64,000 bases of DNA from Cyanobacteria bacterium QS_8_64_29 (GCA_003022125.1 PXQH01000002.1:56402-120401); one strand, 5' to 3'. Shown: positions 18,882-29,924, counted from the stretch's first letter. Program-made: numbers and translations. Notes: generated from the letters alone by a model not told the origin.

Positions 18882-21800
18882 ATGCCGGCAGACGAGCTGC
18901 AGCTAACGGTTACCGTGCGCGCCTCGCAGCCGGCGCTGCTGCGGGGATTGGACCTGTGGCTGCGTTGGGGACTCATCGATGAGGACCAAGTCAGGCACCT
19001 GGGCCGGGAACGTCTGTGCTGCGCGCTGCCGCAACCGAGGCCGACGGTGCGCTCGGTTGCAGGAACCTCACCAGCGGCAAAGCCCCAGCGGGCGCGCAAA
19101 TCCCAACCGCTGCTGCCCGGGCTGCCGCGCGGCGCTCGCGCCTGGCAGGGATTCAAGGACGAGCTGAGCGTCCGCTGGTTGCTATTTTTGGGCGTCTTTC
19201 TGGTCGTGGTCTCCTCTGGGGTCTTGGCGGCAACCCAGTGGTCGCAGTTTCCGCCCAGCGGCCAGTACGCGATTTTGGGCGCTTACACGCTGGGGTTTTG
19301 GGGGGCCGGACTGGTTGCCAGCCTGCGCGCGCGCCTGCGCCTGACGGCGCAAACGTTGCAGGCCGTAGCGCTGCTGCTAGTGCCGGTCAATGTTTGGGCG
19401 CTGGATTCGTTCGGCTTGGCAGCCTCGCCGGGGGTAAAGGCCGCGATCGCGCTCCCGGTCCTGAGTGCTCTGGTGGGGATAACCCTGCGCCCGAGTGCTA
19501 GCTGGGGCGTGATCGCCGTTGTCCTGGGCCTGTCCTTTTTGCAAGGGGGATGGGCATTGCCCCACGGGCCGATTGCGGCTGCTTATGCGGGCACGGCCGG
19601 AAGCGCTGCCGCGATCGCGGGCTGGCGGCGCCAGGGGCAAGCGCGCTCGGGCGTAGCAGCACTGGCGGCCTACGCCGGATTGCTGCTGCTGGTGCGGGCC
19701 GTTTTTATTGCGCAACTGCCGTTGGGACAGCTCAGCCTTGCCATTGCCCTGGGCGGGAGCGCGCTCGTCCTGCTGGAGGACCACCGCTTGCCGGTGGGAC
19801 GCTGGCGGACGCTGGGCCTTTGGGAAGGGCTGGGGATGTTGCTGCTGGGCTTGGGCATCGGGAGCGCCGCCAGCACCGGCGTTGCTGGGCAAGCGCTGGC
19901 AGCGAGCGTCCTGGCTGGCGCCACCTTCGTGCGGCGCTTGCGGCAATACCAGCAGCGGGCGGATCTGGCCGTCCTGTTCGCCATCGGGTTGCAAGCGCCG
20001 TTCTGGCTTTGGCAGTGGCTGCCGTTGCCGTTGCGCCAGCGCGCGCTCGAGGCCCTCACGCACGGATTGGGCCTGGACCCAGCGCTGAGCGACGCGCTGC
20101 TGGGCCTATCGCTGTTTCCCTACTTGCTGCTTTGGCTGGGCTTTGCCGGTTGGCTCAAGCGGCGCGGTTGGCAAGCGCTGGCGCACTTTGCCGATGGTTT
20201 GGCCCTGCTGTTGGGCCTCATTCTGGCCGCGATCGCCCCCTTCCCGCCCAGTACGCGGACGCTCAATCTAGTCTTGAGCGCCGCAGCGCTCGGGGGCGTC
20301 ACCTACCGCCGCTACCCGCAACAGGCAAGCCCGGCTTACCTCACGCAAGCCGGCAGCTCGCTGGCGATCCTGTCAGGAGTCGGCTGGGCTAGCCCCTCCA
20401 TGGGGAGCGTTGGTTGGGGCAGCGTGCTGCTGGGGATGGCTGTGGCTGAGTGGGCAGCCAGCCTGCGTTTCTGGGGGGCCGTGCCGGCGCTCTCGCGCAG
20501 CTGCTGGTCTTGGCGGGTGGCAGCTACCTGGCATTCGCCCATCGCGCTTGGGGAGTCCAGGCTTGGGGGTTGTTGTGGCTGGCCGTTCCGCTCGCGCTTG
20601 CCGGCATGGCTGCAGTTGCGAGCTGGTCCCGGCGGCGCCAGCAGGCTGCCTGGGCCAGTATCGCTAGCTTTGCCATCGGGCAACCGCTGACGCTGCTTTT
20701 GCCCCAGGCGCGCGCCCTGAGTTTGGGGATAGCAACGGCCGGAACGACCGTCAGCGCGTACCGCTTGCGCCAGCCGGCAGCCACTGCTCTCCATCTGGGC
20801 TTTGCCATTGGCTGGGCGATCGCGCTGCTGCAAGCGTGGCTGTCGGGATCCGACTGGTTCGTGTTGGTCGCCGCGATTGCGGCCCTGCTTTGGGTCTGCA
20901 ACGCGGATGCCGGCACCGGGCAATCCCGCTAGCGCGGGCCTACGCGCGCAGTGCCGACAGCTGGGCCATTGCCCTAACTGCGCTGGGCCTGGCCGCGCTA
21001 ACACCCTACATTGCCAGCAGCTATTTTACCCGATCGCATTGGGCTGGCAGCCGCTAGTGGTGGCGTTACTGCTGGGCGCTGCCATCAGCTGGCGCTACCG
21101 GCAGCAGCCTATTTCCGTGGCAACCTACGGTGCGGGCTGGGCAGTTGCGCTTGCCCTGGCAGTAGCCGTGCACCTGGCAGGGGGGTCGGTGCTGGCCTGG
21201 TCGGTTGCCAATGTGAGCTTTGCCCTGGGATGGGTGCTGGTTGCCGCCCGCCCGGCCGCTGCGCGCGCGCTGTCGCCGCTGTCCCAAAATCAGGACCTTC
21301 CGCTGCTCTACGCCGGGCTGGGCTTATTGCTGCGGGCAGCCAGCTTCACGCCCTACACGGGAGGCATCACGCTAGGAGCTTCGCTAGTGGCGTTGGTAGT
21401 GGGACAGCGCCAGGCGCGCAAGCCCATCACCTATCTAGCACTGGCCGGCCTATCGCTGGGGGGGTACGAACTGGCCGCCTATCGGTTGCTGCAAGCTGAA
21501 CCCGTCGGCTTCGCCAACAGCGTGATCGGCCTGGCGTGGGTTGCGCTGGCGATCGCGGCCGCTTACCGCATGCTGGCCTGGTGGCTGCACCGGAGCGAGA
21601 CAGCCTTTGCCCTCTCGGCAACCGAACTGGGGCGAGTAGCGCACCTGCATTGGGGCAATGCGGCGGCATTCATGGTGGCAACAATCCTGATAGATGGGTT
21701 GGGGGAGGCGCAACCAGTGCTGCCAACCGTCATGGGTTGGGGTGCTCTGGGTGGCTATGCGCTGCTGCAAGGCCGCACGTCGGCCGCAATGGCAGCTCCC

Positions 21801-22712
21801 GTTGGTCTCCAGGGCTGGGTCTATCTCGGTATAACTGCCCTGTATGCGGCGTTTGCGTCCGCGCGCCAGGGCTGGTGGCTGCTCGAGCTAGATCCGGCGT
21901 GGGTCGCCATTGCCTGTGCCTTCGGGCTGGTATTGGCGCTGCCGCGCTGGTCGCGGTGGGGGTGGCCGGACGCAGCCTGGCACCGCGCTGCAGCGCTCCT
22001 GCCGCTACCGACCGCCCTACTGAGCTGCTTGGCAGTTGCACCGCTCATACCAATTCTCGTGGTTTGTGCACTAGATTTTGACCTTCGAAACTCCCTCAAT
22101 ATGGGAGTCATGTTCTTTGGTAAGCGTGCATCTGCTGCTCAAATTGGTATCAGCTTGGTAGTTGCGGCAGCCTTTTACGGATGGCTGGCGTGGCGTTGGA
22201 CTGCCATTCGCTGGAGCTATCTGGGGGTAGGCGCCCTGGTGTGGGCGAGCGGGCTGTGGTTGCACCGCTGGGACGCGCTGGATCCGCTCGCCCAGATCCT
22301 GCTTGTTGGGTTGCCGCTGCTGTACCTTGCCCAAGCCGAACCCGAACTGCGGCGCCCCCAGCAACGCTCGCTTCGGCACGGCCTGCGGCTGCTGGGCAGC
22401 GGCGCGATCACGGGCGTGGCTTACTGGCAGTACGCAGCTGTTGGCCTGGTTCCCGGCGCCATTGGGCTAGTTCTGATTGCAGCTGGACTGGGCTTGCGCG
22501 TGCGCGCCTTTCTGTGGGTTGGGACCCTGACGGTGCTGGGCGTTGCTTTCGACCAGGCCATCGTACTGTTTTTCCGCTACGCCTTTGCCAAATGGATCGT
22601 GGGCCTACTGGTGGGCCTGCTGTCCATCGGCCTAGCTGCCAACTTCGAGCGGCGGCGCCAGCAGGCATCCTCAGTCGTTCGCCGCTGGCGCGCTTGGTTC
22701 CGCCACTGGTAG
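18882..22712 (+). pseudogene. Very large DUF2157-like membrane protein, three frameshifts and an inserted element
   Basis: This locus would encode a membrane protein of about 1,270 residues with some thirty hydrophobic segments. The N-terminus has a cytoplasmic domain (LWLRWGLIDEDQVRHL, then a basic linker) and the DELSVRWLLFLGVFLVVVSS helix typical of DUF2157-type cyanobacterial proteins. The frame moves three times, each by one missing base: near 20473-20478 (six G; seven would restore AASLRFWG to AGALAQLLVLAG), near 20915-20930, and near 21030. The three deletions together return to the starting frame. A ~104-bp inverted-repeat element sits in frame at 22047-22150. RBS GAGGGAGG precedes the ATG. 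Function unknown. Confidence 0.7.
22047..22150 (+). mobile_element. MITE-like inverted-repeat element, copy 1 (in frame)
   Basis: A 104-base element bounded by ATACCAATT (22047-22055) and AATTGGTAT (22142-22150). A near-identical copy in reverse orientation is at 39789-39891. An internal palindrome, ACTCCC and GGGAGT, flanks its centre. Flanking TA dinucleotides at both ends are compatible with a Tc1/IS630-type target. It has no transposase. It is read through without a stop as part of the surrounding membrane-protein gene, adding about 34 residues including MGVMFFGKRAS. The frame is the same on both sides. Confidence 0.8.
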
Positions 22713-22720
22713 TAAGGGCC

Positions 22721-23350
22721 TCAATCAGGCTTGCGGGTGCGAACCACTTGCAAGCTGCCCCCCGCGTGCAGCGTCCGCTCGCACTGCTCAAAGCCCAGGG
22801 GCTGGAGCTCGGCGATCGCGTCCGCCTGCAGCAGCTGCCAGGCTGTCTCGGTCTCGAACAGCCCAAGAAACAACGCCAACCCAGGCCAGTAGAGGAGGTT
22901 AGTCGGCGAGTGAAAGTCCAGCATTACAAACGTCCCGCCCGGTTTGAGGATGCGATAAACAGCGCGATAAATTTGCCGCCGCTGCGCGGCAGCCATCTCG
23001 TGCATGGCAACGCTGGTATGGACCAAATCGAAGCGATTGCTGGCTAGCGGCGGTGCTTCTGCCTGGCCGACGATGTAGTCGGCTCCAGGGGCGCGCCGAG
23101 CGGCCCGCTGCAGCGCGACGGGCGAGGCATCGAGCCCAGTGACGCGGCGCGAGTAGTGCAGCAGCTGCTGCGTGACTGGCCCGGCACCGCAGCACAGATC
23201 GAGCACTTCGCTATCGGTACCGATGGCTAGCCCCTGTAGCGGCAGCTGGCGAAAGCGGCGATTCCCGCCCACTGCCAGGGCTGCTAGGCTAGAGACAGTA
23301 TCGTAGAGCCACTGGTAGCGGTAGCTCCAATGGCGCAGGAGGGTTGCCAT
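22721..23350 (-). CDS. Class I SAM-dependent methyltransferase
   Basis: This 209-residue enzyme has motif I as LDLCCGAGPVTQQLL (about 50-64), the acidic strand-2 end in VTGLDASPVAL, and FDLVHTSVAMHEM and LKPGGTFVMLDFHSP further on. These are the methyltransferase 11/UbiE-like features. A membrane-associating stretch, LLYWPGLALFLGLF, follows. The substrate cannot be read from the sequence; a quinone or lipid is possible. It is convergent with the DUF2157-like gene (8-base gap) and divergent from hemH. Confidence 0.8.
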   Translation of the reverse strand: MATLLRHWSYRYQWLYDTVSSLAALAVGGNRRFRQLPLQGLAIGTDSEVLDLCCGAGPVTQQLLHYSRRVTGLDASPVALQRAARRAPGADYIVGQAEAPPLASNRFDLVHTSVAMHEMAAAQRRQIYRAVYRILKPGGTFVMLDFHSPTNLLYWPGLALFLGLFETETAWQLLQADAIAELQPLGFEQCERTLHAGGSLQVVRTRKPD

Positions 23351-23454
23351 TGCGGTTGCCGCGCTTGAGGGGGTTGCCTGGATGCGTGCCGCTCGCGCTA
23401 TCTGGGTAGCTTGTTACACTCGCTCACGCATTGGCAAGCTGGCGCACGAATGCC

Positions 23455-24618
23455 ATGGGTCGCACTGGGGTCTTATTGCTAAATCTGGGCGGACCCGACG
23501 AGCTCGAGGACGTCCAGCCGTTTCTGTTTAATTTGTTTGCGGATCCCGAGATCATCCGCCTGCCTTTTCCTTGGCTGCAAAAGCCGCTGGCCTGGCTGAT
23601 CTCGACCCTACGCGCCAAGCAGTCGCAGCAGAACTACGAGCAAATCGGCGGCGGATCGCCGCTGCGCAAGATCACCGAGGCGCAAGCCGAAGCACTCGAG
23701 GCCCGACTGCAAGAACGCGGGCATCAAGCCAAAACGTATTTGGGGATGCGGTATTGGCATCCCTTTACTGAAGAAGCCATCGTTCGGATCAAGCGCGACC
23801 GGCCCGATAACCTAGTCATCTTGCCGCTCTACCCGCAGTTTTCGATCAGCACGAGCGGTTCCAGCTTTCGGCTGCTAGAGCAAATTTGGCAAGAAGATCC
23901 CATCCTCAGGCACCTCAACTACACGATTGTGCCCTCCTGGTACCGCCAGCCCGGTTACTTGCAGGCCATGGCGGATCTCATCGCGCAAGAACTGGACCGC
24001 TTCCCCGATCCCGATCGGGTCCACCTTTTTTTTAGCGCCCACGGCGTCCCCAAAAGCTACGTGGAAGAAGCGGGCGATCCCTATCAGCAAGAAATTGAGG
24101 AATGCGCTCGCTCCATCGTGCGCACCCTCAACCGACCCAATGCGTATACGCTGGCCTATCAAAGCCGCGTGGGGCCGGTGGAATGGTTGCGGCCCTATAC
24201 GGAAGAAGCCCTACAGGAATTGGGTAGTTACGGGGTGCAAGATTTGGTCGTCGTTCCCATTAGCTTTGTCTCCGAGCACATCGAGACGCTGCAGGAAATC
24301 GACATCGAGTACCGCGACGTTGCCCGACAGGCCGGGATTGAGAACTTCCAGCGCGTGCCCGCTCTCAACACGCACCCCACCTTTATTGATGGACTGGCCG
24401 AATCCGTCGAGGAAGCGCTTCAGGCCCCTGCCCGAACCTTCGCCGATGTCAATCGCATGAAGAAAAAGGTCAAGATCGAGCCGCAAGAGCGCTGGCAGTG
24501 GGGCATGAACTCCAACGCCGAGAAGTGGAACGGGCGCTTGGCCATGGTGGGTTTTATCGCGCTCCTGCTGGAGCTGATTAGCGGTCACGGCCCCCTGCAC
24601 TTGGCCGGCGTCCTTTAG
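23455..24618 (+). CDS. hemH: Ferrochelatase with C-terminal CAB/HLIP-type segment
   Basis: HemH inserts Fe2+ into protoporphyrin IX to form haem. The ATG at 23455 gives [15 protein letters not shown], the standard start, and a 387-residue protein; an upstream start at 23431 is less likely. Conserved blocks are [22 protein letters not shown] with the catalytic His, and [14 protein letters not shown]. The last about 40 residues, after a linker, contain [16 protein letters not shown] and a hydrophobic helix. This chlorophyll-a/b-binding-like segment is a known feature of cyanobacterial and plastid ferrochelatases. Confidence 0.96.
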   Translation: MGRTGVLLLNLGGPDELEDVQPFLFNLFADPEIIRLPFPWLQKPLAWLISTLRAKQSQQNYEQIGGGSPLRKITEAQAEALEARLQERGHQAKTYLGMRYWHPFTEEAIVRIKRDRPDNLVILPLYPQFSISTSGSSFRLLEQIWQEDPILRHLNYTIVPSWYRQPGYLQAMADLIAQELDRFPDPDRVHLFFSAHGVPKSYVEEAGDPYQQEIEECARSIVRTLNRPNAYTLAYQSRVGPVEWLRPYTEEALQELGSYGVQDLVVVPISFVSEHIETLQEIDIEYRDVARQAGIENFQRVPALNTHPTFIDGLAESVEEALQAPARTFADVNRMKKKVKIEPQERWQWGMNSNAEKWNGRLAMVGFIALLLELISGHGPLHLAGVL

Positions 24619-24637
24619 CAGACAAGCAGGCTGTCTG
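24619..24637. terminator. Weak hairpin between convergent hemH and sigA
   Basis: CAGACA (24619-24624) pairs with TGTCTG (24632-24637) around a 7-base loop in the 27-base gap between the two stops. There is no T-run, so termination is only a suggestion. Confidence 0.25.
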
Positions 24638-24645
24638 GGGAGCGA

Positions 24646-25830
<1,185 letters not shown>

Positions 25831-26278
25831 GCTGTTTTGCCTCGTCCGTACCGTTACAGCAGAGTTAGGGAACGTCCGCGAGCTGCGCTCGTCGATTGGC
25901 TTAACCATCGCAAGCTGCATGCCTTGCCTACTGGCAACCATTGGCAGCTACAACCCCACTCAGGCCTAGCTGGGCAAGTTCCCCCAAGCGCTGTCGCTGA
26001 ATGAGCTTGCAGTCCAGGCTCAATCGAGTGCCAAGCTAGCAGAGCGCTGCTCGGTCAGCTGCCTACCCGAGCAACAACCCCCGGGTCGGCAAAATGCACG
26101 CGCGCTCGCACTCTCGATTGGCAAGCAACCGAGCCGTGGGCCTGCTGCCAGCAGCCGCTCGTTGCTAACGTATAGAGGATAACGAAACGGCCGCTACGCT
26201 GCAATGCACTCGCCAACCGCTCGGCAGTCGCACCCGGGCTGACCTTGGCGCATAATCGTAGGGCAACGCTCGTCTATT
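25831..26278. other. Intergenic region upstream of sigA
   Basis: About 450 bases without a supported gene between the divergent sigA start and the alpha/beta hydrolase. It should carry promoters for both. Short GC-rich inverted stretches occur around 26040-26160 (GCAGAGCGCTGCTC, CTGCTGCCAGCAG), and an AT-richer patch at about 26249-26256 (CATAATCG) could serve as a -10 for the hydrolase. I see no RNA gene or conserved riboswitch. Confidence 0.4.
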
Positions 26279-27190
26279 TTGTTTGCTGGAGGTCACGCCA
26301 TCGAGCCCATCGGCGTTGAGTCCCAAGCGATCGCGACGTCGCTGGGGCGCATGGTGTACTACACCCCCTCGCAGTCGCCCTGGCTCGCGAGCGAGGCCGG
26401 GCGATCGCCGCTGGTGTTTCTGCACGGCTTTGGCGGCGGCTCGTCGGCTTACGAATGGTCCCAGGTCTATCCAGCCTTTGCCGATGGCTACCGCGCGATC
26501 GCGCCCGACTTACTCGGGTGGGGGCGCTCCGAGCATCCGGCGCGGGCCTACCGGGCCGAAGACTACATCAATACGATTCTGGAATTTTTGGATGGGTTGG
26601 CGGCAGGGGCAATCCCGGTGGTCGCGTCATCGCTGACAGCCGCTTTTGTCGTGCGTGCCGCCGTCCATCGCCCCGATCAGTTCGCATCGCTGGTACTGGT
26701 GGCGCCCTCTGGGCTCGCCGACTTCGGCCAAGATGCTCGCGATTGGCTCGCTCAACTAGCCGCAGTTCCGGGGCTAGATCGGGGGCTCTACACCACAGCC
26801 ATCGCGACGGATGCCGGCATCCGCAACTTCCTCGAGACGCGCCAATTCGCCCGCCCAGAGCGCGTTTCGCCAGCCATGGTCGAGGCGTACTTGCAATCGG
26901 CGCAGCAGCCCAATGCCGAGTACGCTGCTTTGGCGTTTTTGCGCGGCGATCTGAGCTTCGATCTGGCGCGCTATATGGGGCAGCTGCGCGTTCCCACTGC
27001 CATCCTGTGGGGCGAGCAATCCCAATTGACAACGCCCCAGTTGGGCAAGCAGTTGGCCGAGCTCAACCCGCAAGCCGTACGGGGCTTTCAAACAATTGCA
27101 GATGCTGGCCTGACGCCCCAGCTAGAAACGCCAGCCGTCGCGATCGCGCTCATCCAACGGTACTCGCGCCAGCTAGCCGCTCACTCTTGA
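26279..27190 (+). CDS. Alpha/beta hydrolase fold protein with a degraded triad
   Basis: Up to 303 residues. The core has LVFLHGFGGGSSAYEW, APDLLGWGRSEHP and a nucleophile elbow VVASSLTAAF in which Ser118 takes the Gly-x-Ser-x-Gly position as Ala-Ser-Ser-Leu-Thr. The usual acid (WGEKD) is WGEQSQL here, and the usual GH before the last helix is GLTPQLETP, so neither acid nor His is evident. It may be a non-catalytic member. The start is uncertain: the frame opens at TTG 26279, but a perfect GGAGGT at 26288-26293 lies inside it, six bases before an ATC (26300); the first ATG is 26351. The 3' end overlaps DUF4330 by 10 bases. Confidence 0.75.
   Translation: MFAGGHAIEPIGVESQAIATSLGRMVYYTPSQSPWLASEAGRSPLVFLHGFGGGSSAYEWSQVYPAFADGYRAIAPDLLGWGRSEHPARAYRAEDYINTILEFLDGLAAGAIPVVASSLTAAFVVRAAVHRPDQFASLVLVAPSGLADFGQDARDWLAQLAAVPGLDRGLYTTAIATDAGIRNFLETRQFARPERVSPAMVEAYLQSAQQPNAEYAALAFLRGDLSFDLARYMGQLRVPTAILWGEQSQLTTPQLGKQLAELNPQAVRGFQTIADAGLTPQLETPAVAIALIQRYSRQLAAHS
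26288..26293 (+). promoter_or_regulatory. Shine-Dalgarno GGAGGT that questions the hydrolase start
   Basis: The strongest ribosome-binding sequence in the region lies 9 bases downstream of the TTG that opens the frame. At normal spacing it is followed only by ATC at 26300, which would be a very rare start. The next ATG is 58 bases away. Confidence 0.4.
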
Positions 27191-27708
27191 ACGCGAACGT
27201 CGATGGTACTGGCACCAAAGCGGTAGCGCTCGCCCTCCAACTTGATGGGCGTGCCGATTTTGATTTTATTGTTGCCCAGAACAGGGCCGCTGTCGGTCAT
27301 TCGGGCATCGCCGCCCAGCGTCAGGATCCAGCTCCCTTCATGTTGGCTTTGCGGAGCCGGATTGGGCCGCATCTCGAGCGAGCCGTCGGGTTGGGTGACC
27401 GGAACGGCGTTCGGTAGGCGCTCGGCCGATTTAAGCTGGACTTGGCCGTAGGGGTGGTTGCGCACGATCAGCTTGGTCGTCTCGGCCTGCTCGAACGTTC
27501 CCTGCATCTGCTGGGGATCGCGGACGTTCAGCCCCTGAACGAGAACGTCCACCTCAATGGGCTGTGTTCCGCTCACCTGGGCTACCGACCCCGAGCGCCC
27601 GGGAACTAAGAAAATCCCCACCACCACCAGTAGGATGACCAAGGCAGCGCCCACATCCAGGATGCTGATTTTGCCCAGAAGGCGACCTTGCGAATCTAGA
27701 AGGGGCAT
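27181..27708 (-). CDS. DUF4330 family membrane-anchored protein
   Basis: This 175-residue protein starts MPLLDSQGRLLGKISILDVGAALV, has one membrane anchor at about 16-36 and a soluble domain with IEVDVLVQGLNVRDPQ and GPVLGNNKIKIGTPIKLE. This is the DUF4330 pattern, common in cyanobacteria and of unknown role. Most of the protein would lie on the outer side of the membrane. It is convergent with the alpha/beta hydrolase, with the ends overlapping. Confidence 0.8.
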   Translation of the reverse strand: MPLLDSQGRLLGKISILDVGAALVILLVVVGIFLVPGRSGSVAQVSGTQPIEVDVLVQGLNVRDPQQMQGTFEQAETTKLIVRNHPYGQVQLKSAERLPNAVPVTQPDGSLEMRPNPAPQSQHEGSWILTLGGDARMTDSGPVLGNNKIKIGTPIKLEGERYRFGASTIDVRVQE

Positions 27709-27903
27709 GAGCGTTTCGATGCGTGCGTACCGACATCCGGCCGAGCAGCCCTCAATTTAGCACGTCGGGTGGTGCCCAATTGTGCTGCCAGCAGGTCAAA
27801 ATGTTGCTCGAGCGACTCACACGCGTGCAACTTTGCAGGCGCCGCGATCGTCATTCCGACTAAGACGCAGTCGTTCCTTGTCGTTTAGATTGTTTAGTTG
27901 CTC

Positions 27904-28755
27904 ATGATACTAGCTCGTTCGCACCCACGACGCTTGCAACGCCGGGCGCTGTATTGGGTCCTATCCGGGACCACAGCACTGGGTCTGGTCGCTGCAATGC
28001 CGCAGCCAGCCTACAGCTTCTCTTGGTTGGAGATCCTCAGGCGAGGCGCCCAGGTTTACCAACTCTCCACCATCTCGGACGAGCGCGAGGTCAAGCTGGG
28101 CAATCGCATCCACCAGCAGCTGACCCAAAAGCGTATCGAGCTCTACCGCGGCCAAGCCCTCAACCAATACGTCAAGCGCATCGGGCAACGCTTGGTCGAG
28201 CGCAGCACGCGCTCCGACATCCCCTACAAATTCCACATCGTTCGCGATGACAGCATTAACGCCTTCGCCGTCCCCGGCGGCCATATCTACGTCAACACGG
28301 GCCTGCTGCAGCTGGCCGATAATGAGGCCGAGCTGGCCGGCGTCCTAGGTCACGAAATCGCGCACGTGGCTGCTCGCCACGCCATCGAGCAGATGCGGCA
28401 GCAGGCGATCGCGCAAGGCGTGCTCTCGGCGGCCGGGCTGGATGAGAGTCAAGCCGTCCAGATTGGGGTGGAGTTGGCCCTAAACCGCCCCAACAGCCGT
28501 GAGGATGAGCTAAAAGCTGACCGGCTGGGGCTGCAAATGATGGCCAAGTCGCGCTATGCACCCATTGCGACGGTTACCTTCCTGCAAAAGCTGCAGCAGC
28601 AACAGCAAAGCGGCTCCCCACCCACCTTTTTGAACACTCATCCCGGTATCGACCAGCGCATTACGCAGCTCCGCCAGGAGCTCCCCGAGGATTCCCGCAG
28701 CGGAACAGGGCTGGATGAAGATACCTATCAGTGGCACACGCGGAAGCTGCGCTAG
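27904..28755 (+). CDS. M48 family metalloprotease, exported
   Basis: The ATG at 27904 gives 283 residues (a TTG two codons upstream is also open). A signal peptide with YWVLSGTTALGLVAAM ends near Ala-Tyr-Ser. The zinc site is VLGHEIAHVAARHA, with His150, Glu151 and His154, and the third ligand Glu202 in REDELKADRLG. FAVPGGHIYVNTGLL upstream is typical of the BepA/LoiP/Oma1-like group, which degrades or assembles envelope proteins. A strong hairpin follows the stop. Confidence 0.9.
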   Translation: MILARSHPRRLQRRALYWVLSGTTALGLVAAMPQPAYSFSWLEILRRGAQVYQLSTISDEREVKLGNRIHQQLTQKRIELYRGQALNQYVKRIGQRLVERSTRSDIPYKFHIVRDDSINAFAVPGGHIYVNTGLLQLADNEAELAGVLGHEIAHVAARHAIEQMRQQAIAQGVLSAAGLDESQAVQIGVELALNRPNSREDELKADRLGLQMMAKSRYAPIATVTFLQKLQQQQQSGSPPTFLNTHPGIDQRITQLRQELPEDSRSGTGLDEDTYQWHTRKLR

Positions 28756-28771
28756 CAACTGAGGGCCGGAT

Positions 28772-28808
28772 AACAACGAGACCCGCTCGGCGAGCGGGTC
28801 TCGTTGTT
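28772..28808. terminator. Long perfect hairpin between M48 gene and tRNA-Pro
   Basis: A 17-base stem (28772-28788 with 28792-28808) closes on a 3-base loop. It lies 16 bases past the protease stop and 8 bases past the tRNA-Pro 3' end on the other strand, so it can terminate both convergent transcripts. The stem ends in GTTGTT rather than in a pure T-run. Confidence 0.7.
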
Positions 28809-28816
28809 GCTATCCA

Positions 28817-28890
28817 TCGGAGCGGCGGGATTTGAACCCACGACCCCCACTACCCCAAAGTGGTGCGCTACCAAACTGCGCTACGCCCCG
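28817..28890 (-). tRNA. tRNA-Pro (GGG anticodon)
   Basis: The 74-base cloverleaf is complete on the minus strand. Acceptor CGGGGCG pairs with CGCTCCG (one G-U). The anticodon arm is CCACT, loop TTGGGGT, AGTGG, giving anticodon GGG. The T arm is GTGGG-TTCAAAT-CCCGC, and the discriminator is A. CCA is not encoded. Confidence 0.93.
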
Positions 28891-28932
28891 ATTGGCACGT
28901 TCGAATATATCACAGTCGCCCGAGCGGCGGGC

Positions 28933-29298
28933 TCAGAAGACGGTGAGCGTCCGCGCAGCTTGGACCAACGCTGGCACAGCTGAGGGCGACCAGCTCCCCT
29001 CGCCGCGCCGACCAGTCTGGAGGATGCAGCGCAGCGAGTAGTGGTGGGGGTAGCCCTCTGCTTCCAGCCAGAGCCACTCGCTCTCGAGCTCGCAGTCGAT
29101 GCGCTCTTGCTCCATGAGCTCCTCGGCCATGCTGCCGATCGCAGCAACCATTTGCTCGAGCAAGCGGCAGAATTCGTTGAGCTCGGTTTCGCTTAGCTCG
29201 AGCGCCCACCCATCGCCGCCGATCAAGCCGCGATAAGTGGGCGCATCGGGATCCCAACCAATGCGCCAGCCATCGCCCGAGCGTAGCAGGCGCCCCAT
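28933..29298 (-). CDS. DUF1818 family protein
   Basis: This 121-residue protein begins MGRLLRSGDGWRIGWDPDA, contains GLIGGDGWALELSETELNEFC and a Trp/Glu-rich ELESEWLWLEAEGYPH. This matches the cyanobacterial/plant-lineage DUF1818 family of unknown function. It follows rpoZ by 12 bases on the same strand, so the two are cotranscribed. Confidence 0.8.
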   Translation of the reverse strand: MGRLLRSGDGWRIGWDPDAPTYRGLIGGDGWALELSETELNEFCRLLEQMVAAIGSMAEELMEQERIDCELESEWLWLEAEGYPHHYSLRCILQTGRRGEGSWSPSAVPALVQAARTLTVF

Positions 29299-29310
29299 AG
29301 CGCGACCGGC

Positions 29311-29538
29311 TCAATCGCCGATAATCTCGGGTTGGGTCAGCTCATCCGACATCTCGATGATGGCGCGGATGGAGGGCTTCATCATGGGATCTTCAAGGTT
29401 TTCAAACTCTTCGTAGCGGCGGCGCTTGGCACGTGCGGCCACCTGCACGGTGATGCGGTAGCGGTTGGAAGCCGCCGTGAGGAGTTCCTCGGCGCGGCTG
29501 ACGATTTGCTCGGAGTCAAAGGCAGATCGCTTGGACAT
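29311..29538 (-). CDS. rpoZ: RNA polymerase omega subunit
   Basis: The 75-residue omega subunit helps assemble RNA polymerase around the beta' subunit. [21 protein letters not shown] is the family core, and the length is typical for cyanobacteria. It leads the DUF1818 gene. Confidence 0.92.
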   Translation of the reverse strand: MSKRSAFDSEQIVSRAEELLTAASNRYRITVQVAARAKRRRYEEFENLEDPMMKPSIRAIIEMSDELTQPEIIGD

Positions 29539-29595
29539 GGGAGAGAACTAGCTTGCAGTCGGGAACTGGCATTAGGGTAGCAATCGCTCGGATCG

Positions 29596-29799
29596 CTAAT
29601 CGCGCTGGAAGCAACGGTAGGCAGCCTCGGCCATCAGCTGCGATAGCTCGGGATCGCCGCGCTGGTGGTACAGATCGGCAAGGGCATTAAAAATCTCGAA
29701 CGCCGAGATGCCCCGGCCTTCCAGGTCGCGGAAAGCAGCTTGGGCCATGCGCATGCCATCGCGCTCGGAGACGCTGCGCGGATCGGCGGGGGCAGCCAT
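29596..29799 (-). CDS. Small conserved-looking protein, unknown
   Basis: The ATG at 29799 gives 67 residues, MAAPADPRSVSERDGM and then a compact helical part with FRDLEGRGISAFEIFNALADLY and LMAEAAYRCFQRD. The balanced composition and position ahead of rpoZ on the same strand suggest a real gene. An upstream in-frame start at 29931 would overlap the divergent sugar pyrophosphorylase and reads as low-complexity sequence. I do not recognise a named family. Confidence 0.6.
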   Translation of the reverse strand: MAAPADPRSVSERDGMRMAQAAFRDLEGRGISAFEIFNALADLYHQRGDPELSQLMAEAAYRCFQRD

Positions 29800-29924
29800 T
29801 ACCAAACGGCCTTGTAACGCTACAACCAGCCTAGCGAAAGCGCGATGGCGCTCCGGCAGTGCAAGCAGCCGGCTGCCGCGGGCACAGCCTAGGATGGAGG
29901 GCGGCGATCCCGATCCGCGCAAGC

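Noticed and set aside
23431..23454. Upstream start for hemH
   Set aside because: The extra eight residues do not match the ferrochelatase N-terminus, which begins directly before [11 protein letters not shown].
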